This document shows, piece after piece, positions 11,901-21,500 of a stretch of 64,000 nt of DNA. Both the position numbers and the translations under genes were made by a program. Under the pieces are notes generated by a model, which saw only the letters and a list, made by a program, of their open reading frames with translations, was not told the origin of the DNA and searched no databases. How positions within the stretch are numbered: position 1 is the first letter of the stretch; each line of letters begins with the position of its first letter. The DNA comes from Bradyrhizobium sp. LMTR 3 (GTDB taxonomy: Bacteria > Pseudomonadota > Alphaproteobacteria > Rhizobiales > Xanthobacteraceae), in NCBI RefSeq assembly GCF_001693485.1, contig NZ_MAXC01000010.1, positions 62,001 through 126,000 of the forward strand. Reading direction: 5' to 3'.

Positions 11901-14900
11901 GCGCCGGAGCGGACAGCCCATCCCATGCAATGGACGTGCGGAGAATGTCGTGACGATCGATCACCTGTTGAACGGCAGCGAGATAGCGGTCGAGCAGGTC
12001 ACGGCTGGCAAACGCCATCTGGCCGACCAGCAAATATGGATCGCCCTGCTTCGACAGCAGATGGTGAAACAGGATGCCATCCTGAAGCGGCGATAGCCCG
12101 TAGATATCCTGGATGTTAGCTACGCCCCCGGGAACCTTGGCCACGATGCTGTCGAGGTCGGATTGCTTCAAGACGATCAATGGCAATAGCTCAGGCGTAA
12201 TTGCCGTCGTCTGCGGCGTGATCAGATTGGGCGGAACAGCCGCGCCGACGCCGCCATTGAGGCTGGCGACGAAATCAGCGAGCACGGGATTGGCGAACAG
12301 CGCGCGCACGTCGGCGCGGAGCGAATGCCGCTGCAAGCGTTCCAGCATGCGGACCGCAAGCAGCGAGTGGCCACCCAGTTCAAAGAAGTGATCGTTGCGT
12401 CCGATCCGGTCGACGCCGAGCAGCTCGGTCCAGATCTTTGCAACGATCTCCTCGGTCTCCCCTTGCGGCGGCTCAAAACTGCGCCTTGCAAAGGCATCAT
12501 CCTCCGGCGCGGGCAGCGCTTTGCGATCGACCTTGCCGTTCGGCGTCAGCGGCAGTGTATCCAGGCGCACGAACGCCGACGGCACCATGTAGTCCGGCAA
12601 GCGCTCACGGAGGTGATTGCGCATCGCAGCCGCAAATTCACCGGCATCACGCTTCACGCCGTCGTCCTTCGCGGCCACATAGGCGACCAGCCGCGGATCA
12701 CCGCTGTGATCCCGCGGCGCCAGCACCACCGCATCGGTCACGCCGGCGTGCTCATGAATACGAAATTCGATCTCGCCCAATTCAATGCGAAAGCCGCGAA
12801 TCTTGACCTGATGATCGTTGCGGCCGAGGAACGCGATGTTGCCGTCCGGCAGGTAGCGTCCGAGATCGCCGCTGCGATACATCCGCGCGTTAGCGTCGCC
12901 AATGAAGGGATCCCGCACGAAACGTTCCGCCGTCAGGTCGGCGCGATTGAGATACCCGCGGGCTACTCCTGCCCCGCCGATGTAGATTTCGCCGGTCGCC
13001 CCCAACGGCACAGGTGCACCGAATCTATCCAACAGATAGGTTCGCGTATTGGGAAGCGGCCGACCGATCGGGACGACATCGCCATCAAAGCCCGCCGGCC
13101 GCAGCCAACTGGTAGCACAGACCGTTGTTTCCGTCGGCCCATAGCCGTTAAAAACGGCAACGCTAGCCGGCAGATGCCTGATCAGTTCAGCCTTGGGCAA
13201 TTCGCCGGCGAGGACGAGCACCCGCAGCGACGCCAGCCTGTCGAGATCATCCCGCCCCTGCAGCATCGCCGGCGGCAAGGTCGCGTGCGTAATCGCGTTG
13301 TCCGCGAGAAAATCGAGCAGTTCCGACGTATTGCGGTGCTGTCGCGGGCCGACGAGAAACAGCTCGGCCCCCGAGCACAGCGCCATGACGATTTCCCAGG
13401 TGCTGGCATCGAAGCTGAACGAAGCAAACTGCACGACGCGGCTGCGTCGGGAAACCTCGAACAGCCCTCCCTGTGCCAGCGCCAGATTAACCAGGCCGCG
13501 ATGCTCGACCATCACCCCCTTTGGCCGGCCGGTGGAGCCGGAAGTGTAGATGATGTAGGCGAGATGCCGTGACGTAAGTCCCGTGACAAGGTCGCCTGGA
13601 TCTGAAGCCGTAAGCGCTGCGATGGCGGGCGCGCACGCATCGAGATCAACGATCTTGCACGCGACATTCGCGAAGATTGCGCGTCCGTCACTATCAGCGA
13701 TCAACAATCTCGGTTTTGCATCCTCCACGATCTGGCGCAGCCGCTCCGCCGGATAGGCCGGATCCAGCGGCAAATAAGCGCCGCCTGCCTTCAGCACGGC
13801 CAGCAGGCTGACGACCATGGCGATGCCGCGCTCCAGGCAGATCGCGACCGGCTGATCTGGACCGACGCCCAATGCGATCAGGTGCCGTGCGAGCTGATTG
13901 GCCTTCGCATCAAGTTCGCCATAGCTCAGGCGAATGCTTTCATGAACCAATGCTGTGGCTTCGGGCGCGGTTCGGACCTGCTCTGCGAACAGCTCGTGGA
14001 TGCAGCGCTCCGAGGGGAATGGCGCAGCCGTCTCGTTCCATGTGTCCAGAACGAGCTTGCGTTCCTCTTGGCCGACAATATCGATCCGGTCGACAATTTG
14101 GTCCGCGTCGGCGACCATGGCCCGCAGCAAAACCAGCAGATAGTCCCTGTGACGCCTGATCGTCGCTTCGTCGAACAGTGCCGCTGCATAGTTCAAGGCG
14201 CCGACGATGCGGCCGTCCACCTCCCCCAGATTGAGTTCGAGATCGAACTTGACTTGCCGCAGCGGAATATCGGCAATCTCGGCCCGGAGGCCGGGCAGTT
14301 CAAGTGCTGCCGCTTCGTTGTTCTGCCAGGCGAACACGACCTGGAAGACCGGCGTATGGTCCAATCGCCGCGGCGGCTGAATGATCTCGACGAGTTGCTC
14401 GAACGGCAGATCCTGATGATCCTGAGCTTCGAGCGCTGCAGCGCGCACGCGGCTGAGCAGCTCCGCCACATCAGGCTCTCCCGATAAATCGACGCGGAGC
14501 GCCAGCATGTTGACGAAGAAGCCGACCAGGCCCTCGATTTCGCGCCTGTTGCGGTTTGCCGTCGGCGTGCCGATCACGAGATCGGTCTGCCCGGAAAATC
14601 TTGACAACACCGCAGCCCAGGCTGCCAGCACCGTCATGAATGCCGTCACGCGGTGCGACTGGCAGAATAGCCTGATGCGATGCACAAGCTCGGCGTCGAT
14701 CTCGATCGGCAATGACGCGCCGGCGAGAGACCTGACCGGCGGGCGGGGCCGGTCTGTCGGCAGTTCGAGCACCGCGGCAGCGCCCGCGAGCGCCTGCCGC
14801 CAATAGTCGACCTGCCGCTGCAACCGCTCGCCCGCCAGCCATTGCCGTTGCCAGGCAGCGTAGTCCGGATACTGAATTTCCAGCGGCGGCAACGGATCGT

Positions 14901-15525
14901 CTTGGCCCGCCGTGAAGGCTCGGTAAAGCGCGCCAAGCTCGCGCACGAGCACGCCCATCGACCAGCCGTCGGAGATGACGTGGTGCTGGGTGAGCAGGAA
15001 CAGACACTTCTTCTCCGCTGTCCGTATCAGGCGTCCGCGGATCAACGGTCTCGCGGCGAGATCAAACGGCGTATCGGCCTCCTCACGGCACAAGCGCGCG
15101 AGTTCCTGTTCGGCATCCAGGTGTTGCCGCAAATCATGTTCGAGCACTGGCAGGTGCTCATCGGCCGGCAGCAATTCAACGAAAGGCTTTCCATCGACCA
15201 CGCGAAAGACACTGCGCAGCGCTTCGTGACGCGCAAACAACCGGTCAAGGCTGCGACGCCACGCATCGACGTCGAGATCACCCGAAAGCTGCAAAGCGCC
15301 GCGAATGTGATAGTTGGCGTTGGCGCCATCGAGCTGCGCCAGCAACCAAAGCCGCTGCTGGGCAAAGGACAATTCCAGCGGCCCGCCGCGTGGCACCGCC
15401 GGAATCGAGGCGATTCCATTCTTGCTGGCATTTCGGCCGCGGTCTCTCGCCAGCGACAGGAGTTTTTTCACCTGTGCGGAATCCAGATCACGCAAACCTG
15501 GCTTTGATGGTTCAGCCATGTTCAC
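8941..15525 (-). CDS. NRPS, second gene (C-A-PCP-C[dual E/C]-A-PCP)
   Basis: A 2,194-residue two-module NRPS. Module 3: an L-accepting C domain (HHVISDG near residue 180), A3 (core near 656; pocket DAWTVAGVCK, Phe-like) and PCP (LGGHS near 1050). Module 4: a C domain that carries the extra N-terminal motif HHLLSKQGD, fitting the HH[IL]xxxxGD signature of dual epimerization/condensation domains, and a variant active site HHLIGDH near 1271 instead of HHxxxDG. Then A4 (core near 1742; pocket DILQLGLVWK, the glycine code) and PCP (LGGDS near 2125). The dual domain implies that residue 3 is turned to D before coupling to glycine. The start is GTG at 15525, sharing GTGA with the upstream stop; ATG at 15519 is the alternative. 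There is no E or TE domain at the end, and the chain passes to the next gene. Confidence 0.96.
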   Translation of the reverse strand: MNMAEPSKPGLRDLDSAQVKKLLSLARDRGRNASKNGIASIPAVPRGGPLELSFAQQRLWLLAQLDGANANYHIRGALQLSGDLDVDAWRRSLDRLFARHEALRSVFRVVDGKPFVELLPADEHLPVLEHDLRQHLDAEQELARLCREEADTPFDLAARPLIRGRLIRTAEKKCLFLLTQHHVISDGWSMGVLVRELGALYRAFTAGQDDPLPPLEIQYPDYAAWQRQWLAGERLQRQVDYWRQALAGAAAVLELPTDRPRPPVRSLAGASLPIEIDAELVHRIRLFCQSHRVTAFMTVLAAWAAVLSRFSGQTDLVIGTPTANRNRREIEGLVGFFVNMLALRVDLSGEPDVAELLSRVRAAALEAQDHQDLPFEQLVEIIQPPRRLDHTPVFQVVFAWQNNEAAALELPGLRAEIADIPLRQVKFDLELNLGEVDGRIVGALNYAAALFDEATIRRHRDYLLVLLRAMVADADQIVDRIDIVGQEERKLVLDTWNETAAPFPSERCIHELFAEQVRTAPEATALVHESIRLSYGELDAKANQLARHLIALGVGPDQPVAICLERGIAMVVSLLAVLKAGGAYLPLDPAYPAERLRQIVEDAKPRLLIADSDGRAIFANVACKIVDLDACAPAIAALTASDPGDLVTGLTSRHLAYIIYTSGSTGRPKGVMVEHRGLVNLALAQGGLFEVSRRSRVVQFASFSFDASTWEIVMALCSGAELFLVGPRQHRNTSELLDFLADNAITHATLPPAMLQGRDDLDRLASLRVLVLAGELPKAELIRHLPASVAVFNGYGPTETTVCATSWLRPAGFDGDVVPIGRPLPNTRTYLLDRFGAPVPLGATGEIYIGGAGVARGYLNRADLTAERFVRDPFIGDANARMYRSGDLGRYLPDGNIAFLGRNDHQVKIRGFRIELGEIEFRIHEHAGVTDAVVLAPRDHSGDPRLVAYVAAKDDGVKRDAGEFAAAMRNHLRERLPDYMVPSAFVRLDTLPLTPNGKVDRKALPAPEDDAFARRSFEPPQGETEEIVAKIWTELLGVDRIGRNDHFFELGGHSLLAVRMLERLQRHSLRADVRALFANPVLADFVASLNGGVGAAVPPNLITPQTTAITPELLPLIVLKQSDLDSIVAKVPGGVANIQDIYGLSPLQDGILFHHLLSKQGDPYLLVGQMAFASRDLLDRYLAAVQQVIDRHDILRTSIAWDGLSAPAQVVWRCASVVVTEVVLDRESPAHEQLARRFDPRRNRIDLGQAPLLRFAVARDPGKERWLLLVLLHHLIGDHSTLEVMHDEVQKILSGRGHELPAPYPFRNLVAQSRGSAAIAEHERFFRSILADIDEPTTPFGLDRVHGDGGGMAEARRTLPEQLNARLRALARRLGVSLASLCHLAWGQVVARSSGRERVVFGTVLFGRMHAGAGGDRTMGLFINTLPLRLDLDDSAVEDSVRHAHASLAELMAHEHASLAHAQRCSGVAAPAPLFSSILNYRHNAMPAASSTGQGGASLHGVEWLGGEERTNYPLMMAVEDYGQALGLTAQVVHPLSADRICALMQQALDQLAEALERAPRSPVRQLDVLPSEERGLLLETWNRTPARYRRDRSFIEQFEAQVRQSPNGIALVFGDEALSYGALNVRANWLARRLRDRGVGTDVVVGLALDRGVEMMVALFAVLKAGAAYLPLDPDYPAERLAHMLRDSGAALVLTQRTLLEQFAPVLEETGAEAWLLDENDGGESGDAANLGIAVHPESLAYVIYTSGSTGLPKGVMIRHDAVTNFLATMTEQPGMTAKDRVLGLTSLSFDIAVLELWLPLTIGARVVLADRAAAHDPSRLKAMVAKHGVTMIQATPSTWRMLLDHDGPSLPSCRVLCGGEALPPDLARRLVAQAGEVWNLYGPTETTVWSARHRLDAKDDRPVLGGPIGNTTLHILDNDLNLAPVGVAGELYIGGAGLARGYWRRGALTAERFIPDPFGKSGARLYRTGDVARWRADGVIEYIGRADHQVKIRGFRIELGEIEARLLQQAGVRSAVVVAREIGAARQLVGYVSGDASLDAAKLKTALSSTLPDYMVPPRIVVLDRLPLTPNGKIDRKALPAPDQLATSTEHVAPRTPAEVVLAAIWADLLRQPNIGVTDNFFELGGDSLIAVQLVSRIKRDLGHDLPLNRLFEMTTVETMAAALAPEIQVDKRGDDIAAMLDMLKEVELSDE

Positions 15526-18500
15526 TGCCCCGCCGCGATCAGATCCTGGAGCTCATCGGCATCGAACTCCTGCTCGATCAGCCTGATCGACACGACGCGC
15601 GCGAATGACGCGAGGTCGGGATGAACGAACAGATCCGAAACCGGGATCGACACGCCGATCTCCTGCGACACCCGGCTGAGCACCCGCACCGCCAGCAGTG
15701 AGTGCCCCCCGAGCTCGAAGAAGTGATCGTTGCGTCCGATCAGGTCGACGCCGAGCAGTTCGGCCCAGATCTTCGCCAGCGCGATCTCGATTTCGTCCTC
15801 GGGCGCCTCATAGAAGCGGCGTGCCTGGGCATCCTCGTGCGGCGACGGCAATGCGCGACGGTCGATCTTGCCATTGGGGGTCAGCGGCAATTGCTCGAGC
15901 ACCATGATCGTCGATGGCACCATGTAGTCGGGCAGATTGGCCGACAGCGCATCACGCAAGGCGCGGCCGTCAAGGGTCGGCTCGCCGCTCGCATAGGCGA
16001 CCAACTGACGGCCGGTCCTGCTCTCGCGCGTCACCACGGCGGCGGCGCGCACGCCGCGCTGCTCGAGCAGCCGCGCCTCGATCTCTCCCAGTTCGATACG
16101 GAAGCCGCGGATCTTCACCTGCTGGTCCGCGCGGCCGACATAGTCGATCACGCCGTCCGCCCGCCACCGCGCAAGGTCGCCGGTCCGGTAGAGACGCGCG
16201 CCGCTACCGCCGAACGGATCCGGGATAAATCGTTCCGCCGTCAGCGCGCCCCGGTTCAGATAGCCTCGCGCCAACCCAACACCGCCGATGAACAGCTCGC
16301 CAGTGACACCAACGGGCACGATGTTGAGATCGGCGTCGAGGATGTAGGCGGACCTGATGCCAACGGGCCGTCCGATCGGCGCCGGCAGGCCCGGCGTCAA
16401 CGCAGCGTCGTCGACGAGCCACGCTGTCGGCGCGATCACCGTTTCGGTCGGGCCGTAAGCATTGACCAGAAGGTCGACGTCGGCGGTCTGGCGGAGCGCT
16501 TTGATTCCGCTATCCGACCAGGCCTCGCCGCCGACAATGCAGGCTCTGATTGCAAGGCGGCGCCGACTCTGCCGCAACGCTGCGCTCAATTGGTCCGCAT
16601 AGGCTGGCGGCAGAAAGATCGTCGAGACCGAGTTTCTCGCAATCTCATCGACGAGGTCGTCCATCAATAGACCTGGCCTGGACGGCAGCACGAGCGAGCC
16701 ACCCGTCATCAGCGGCACCAGCCAGCGCTCGTGGGCAATGTCGAAATTGATCGAGGCCGACTGGAATTCGCGGTCGCGCGAAGTCATGCGGTACAACCGG
16801 CCGATCGCTTCGCAATGCATCGCCAGCGGCCCATGCGAGACCGACACGCCCTTCGGCGTCCCGGTCGAACCCGACGTGTAGATCACGTAGGCCAGACTAT
16901 CCGGATGAATCTCGAGATTCAGATTGGCTGTATCTTCGCCGACGGGCCGCTGCGGCTCGTCGATGCACCAGGCCTCGACGCCGGTCTCGCGCAGCACCGG
17001 CGCGAGAGGTTCGAGCAGCACGCTTTGCGTCAAGACCAGTGTCGCCGCGCTGTCGCGCAGCATGTAGGCGAGCCGCTCGGCCGGATAATCCGGATCGAGC
17101 GGCAGATAGGCGCCGCCTGCTTTCAGAACGGCCAGCAGCGCGACCATCATTTCCGGGCTGCGCGCCAAGGCAATGCCGGTCAGGCGATCCGGACCGGCCT
17201 CGAAGTGGCGAAGCCGTTTCGCAAGCTGGTTGGCCCGGGCGTTCAATTCGCCATAGCTCAGGCGCTGGTCGCCCCACACAATCGCAAGGGCAGAAGGCGC
17301 CCGCGCGGCTTGCGCCTCGATATGCGCGACGACGCCGACATATGGAGCACCTGCCGCCAAACGGCCGGCACCGCTCCATTCGAGAATTCGCCGGGCCTCA
17401 TCGCCGGCGGATAATCCGAGATCGCCGATCGGTCGCTCCGCACTGGCGGCGATCCGCTCCAGCAATCCGTGCAGGATGTCCCGGAGGCGCCGGATGGCAA
17501 CCTCGTCAAAGCGGGCGCGGTCGTAATTGAACTCGAGATCGAGCCGTTCGCTTCCGGCAAACACGGCAACCGCCAGCGCATAATTCGTCGGCGTCACATG
17601 TTGCACCCGTCCCAGGCGCGGGCCGCTCTCCCCCGTTCGCCGCAGCGCCTCATCGATCGGATAGTTTTCGAACACCAGAATGCTGTCGAACAGCGCCTGC
17701 CCGGCCTGCCCAGCGAGGCGCTGGATTTCGTAGAGCGGCGTCCAGCCATGTTCGCGCAGAGCGAGGTTCTGCTCCTGCAACTGACGCAGCCAGTCACCGA
17801 CTCGCGCTTGCGGGCCCGGTGCGTCGACAATCGGCAACGTATTGATGAAGAGGCCCACCATCTCCTCGGAGCCCGGCAGGTCAGCCGGACGGCCCGACAC
17901 GGTCACCCCGAAACAGACGGCGGCCTGCCCCGAATGCCGGCGCAACAACTGCGCCCACGCCGCCTGAACGAGCGTATTGAGCGTCACCCGCTCGCGCTTC
18001 GCAGATGCCTTCAGCCGTTCGGTCAACTCCGGATTCACCGAAAGCGCAATGCTGGCGTGTCCCTCCTCCGATGTTTTGTTGTTCGTAGCCGGCGCATTCG
18101 CCAGCAGGGTCGGTGTTTCGAGCTCTGCCAAAGCGTCGCGCCAGAATTTTTCGGCGCCTGCGTGATCGCGACTTTGCAGCCATGCGATGTAGTCGCGATA
18201 GCTGCCCTGCACGGCTGGCAGTGCGCACCCGCTCACATGCCGAAACACCTCCGCAACCAGCCGCGCCGAGCTCCAGCCGTCGACAAAGATGTGGTGATGG
18301 GTCCAGATCAGCCAGTGACGCTTGTCGTCGAGCCGGATCAACCGCACCCGCTGCAACGGCGGCTGAGAGACGTCGAAGCCGCTCTCGCGCTCGCGCCGCG
18401 ATGCTTCCGCCAGCGCGGCGTCCAATTCAGCCCGTCCGCCACGTTCCAGCGCTGCGGTCCGGCTGCGCCAATCCTCTTCGACGAACGGCACCGTCACATG

Positions 18501-21500
18501 ACGGTGTACGACCTGCTGAGCCGCGCCTGACACGTGCTGCCAGACAAAGCCGGTCCGCACGGCGGCGTGCCGGTCACACACCGCTTGCCACGCGGCGCGA
18601 AGCTTGTCGGCATCGAAGCCGAACAGCTCGAGCCCGATCTGGTTGACATAGGCATCGTTGTCGCCATCGCGGATCGCGTGGAACAGCATGCCCTGCTGCA
18701 TCGGTGAAAGCGGATAAATGTCCTCGATGCTGCGGAGATCCAAAGTCGTCGCCAACCGATCGAGATCGGCCTGATCGAGTCCGGACAACGGGAAGTCCGA
18801 AGGCGTGAGACCAGATGCGCCGCTGCAGCAATGCGCCACCAGCTCGCGCAGGGCCGTTTCGTAAAGCTTCGCCAGCCGCTCGACCGTCTCCCGCCGATAG
18901 CGCTTGCGTCCATATCCGAACGACAGATGCAGACGTCCCTCACGCACCAGACCGGTGATGTTGAGCCACCCCCGCAAGGGAGCGGCGGCGCTGCGAGACG
19001 CCCCCGCGCTCTCGGACGCGAATCCGAACAGCGAGGAAGCTCCCACGCTGCCGTCGAAGCGGCCGAGATAGTTGAAGACGACCTGCGGCTCCGCCAGTTG
19101 CGCCAGGGCCTTGCGCTGGTGGTCGGCGCCGAGATAGCGCAACACGCCGTAGCCAAGCCCGCGGTTCGGAATCGCGCGAAGCCTCTCCTTCACCGTCTTG
19201 ATCAGGGAGGCGTGGTCGTCCGACCCGCCTTGCAGCCGCACCGGGAAGGCCGTCGTGAACCAGCCGACCGTCCGGGAAATGTCCGCGCCGGGGAATATGT
19301 CCTCGCGGCCGTGCCCCTCGAGCTCGACCGTTACATCGTCGCGCTGGCTCCAGCGCGATACGGCACGCGCCAGGCTCGCCAGCATCAGATCGTTGACCTG
19401 CGTCCGATAGGCGGAGGGCGCATCCTGCAGCAGGCTTGACGTCAGTTCGGTATCGAACACCAGCGACACCTCTTCGCCGTCACCGACGCGGTCGACGCCG
19501 CCATGATCATCGTCGCATGGCAGGCCTGGACCCGCCGCACAATCGAGCCAGAACGGCAGTTCGTCAGCAAGCTCGCTGGTCGTCGCGTAAGAATGCAACC
19601 GTTCGCCCCAGGACGCATAGGACTCGCTCTTCGGCGGCAGCGTCGCGGCGGCGCCTCTCTTCAACTGCTCGTACGCCGCGGCCAGATCTTCAAGCAGGAC
19701 CCGCCAGGATACGCCGTCGACAACCAGATGATGGATCGCGATCAGCAGCCGCTGGCTGCCGTCCGCAAGGTCCATCGCCACCGCACGCAGCAAACGACCC
19801 GCGGACAGCGACAAGCTTTCCTGCGCGGCCGATGCAAGCGCGGTGACCTGTGTCGCATCTCCGACATCGGTATGGATCCACAGCAACTCCGACGGCGATG
19901 GCGGCGTGCCCTGCGCCGCGCGCCACGCGCCGTCCACCTGCGCGAACCGCAGGCGCAACGCATCGTGATGATCGACGATCGTCGTCAGCGCACGTCGCAG
20001 GGTCTCCCAGTCCATCCGCGATTGCGGGACCAGCAACACGGCCTGATTCCAGTGATCCCGGTTGCCGATGTCTTCGCTGAAAAAGCGTGCCTGAATTGGC
20101 AGCAAATGACGCATGCCGGTTGCCGCATCGATCGATACCTTTGCGGCCGAACTCTCCTTCCTTGCTAAAGGTGCTGCCGCGACGGCGGCAACGGTAGCCA
20201 ACCCCGCCACGGTCTGCTGGCCGAAGACCTGCTTCGGCGTCAGGCGAATGCCGCGCTTGCGCAGGCGCGCGATGATCTGCAGGCTGAGAATGGAATCGCC
20301 GCCAAGCTCGAAAAAATTGTCGGTGCGGCCGATGCGTTCGCGACCGAGCACCTCACGCCACACCGCCGCAATCTGTTCCTCCGTGTCTCCCAGCGGCGCG
20401 GAATAGTTCGCGGCGACCACGTCCCCAGCCGGCTCCGGCAGCGCCTTGCGGTCGATCTTGCCGTTTGGCGTGAGTGGCAGCCGTTGCAGAACAATGATGT
20501 GCGACGGCACCATGTATTCCGGCACCACCGCGGCCAGTTGCTGCTTGATCACATCCGGCTTCGGTGTGGCGCCCATCGCGGGCACACAGTGCGCAACGAT
20601 CTCCCAGCGTTCGGCGCTGTCGCCGATGGCGCGTGCGACAACCACCGCGTCGTCGATCCCCTGAAGCGCCTTGATCGCGCGCCCGACTTCGCCAAGCTCG
20701 ATGCGATAGCCGCGTAGCTTGATCTGATCATCGCCACGGCCGAGGAATATCAGCCGGCCTGTCCGATCGCAGCGAACGCGATCGCCGGTTCGATACAGCC
20801 GCGCTCCGGCCGGCCCAAACGGGTCCGGAATGAAGCGCTCGGCGGTCAAGCCGGCCTCGCCACGATAGCCCCGCGCGACGCCGGCGCCGCCAATGTAGAG
20901 TTCGCCGGATACGCCGATCGGAACCTCGTTGAGCGCATCATCCAGAACGTGCACGCGCAGATTGGCAAGCGGCAGGCCAATGGGGACCGGGCCTATCTCG
21001 TCTGTAGCCTCACATTCGTACGTGACCGCGCCAACAGTCGTTTCCGTCGGCCCGTAGTGATTGAGAATTCGGCATTGCGGCCGCAACTGCCGGATCTCGT
21101 TCAACAGCGCGGGATCGCTGGCCTCGCCACCGAGGATCAGCGTATCGCTGGGCAGGAGATCGGCCGAGCACGACGCCTTTAACAGCCCTCGCAGATGGCT
21201 GGGCACGATCTTGAGAATGCCGACTTCGCCGTCCCGCATGGCTTTCGCGAACGCATCCGCATCGAACACCACTTCGGGCGGCAACAAATGCAGCGTCGCG
21301 CCGCAGGCGAGCGCGCCGAACAGGACGGTGTGGCCAAGATCCGCCGCCACGGTCGAGACCATCGCCATGTTCGCCAAATGCTGCGGCTGCAGGCGTTGCA
21401 GCAGCGCTTGCACGTAATTGGCCAACGCACCGTGCGAGACGGCAACACCCTTCGGCGTCCCGGTCGATCCGGAGGTATAGATGACGTAAGCGGTCTGCGC

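Noticed and set aside
10750-12140. Interface-type C domain for a beta-hydroxylase
   Set aside because: The domain has the dual E/C N-terminal motif and sits between two complete modules, so a dual condensation domain explains it better.
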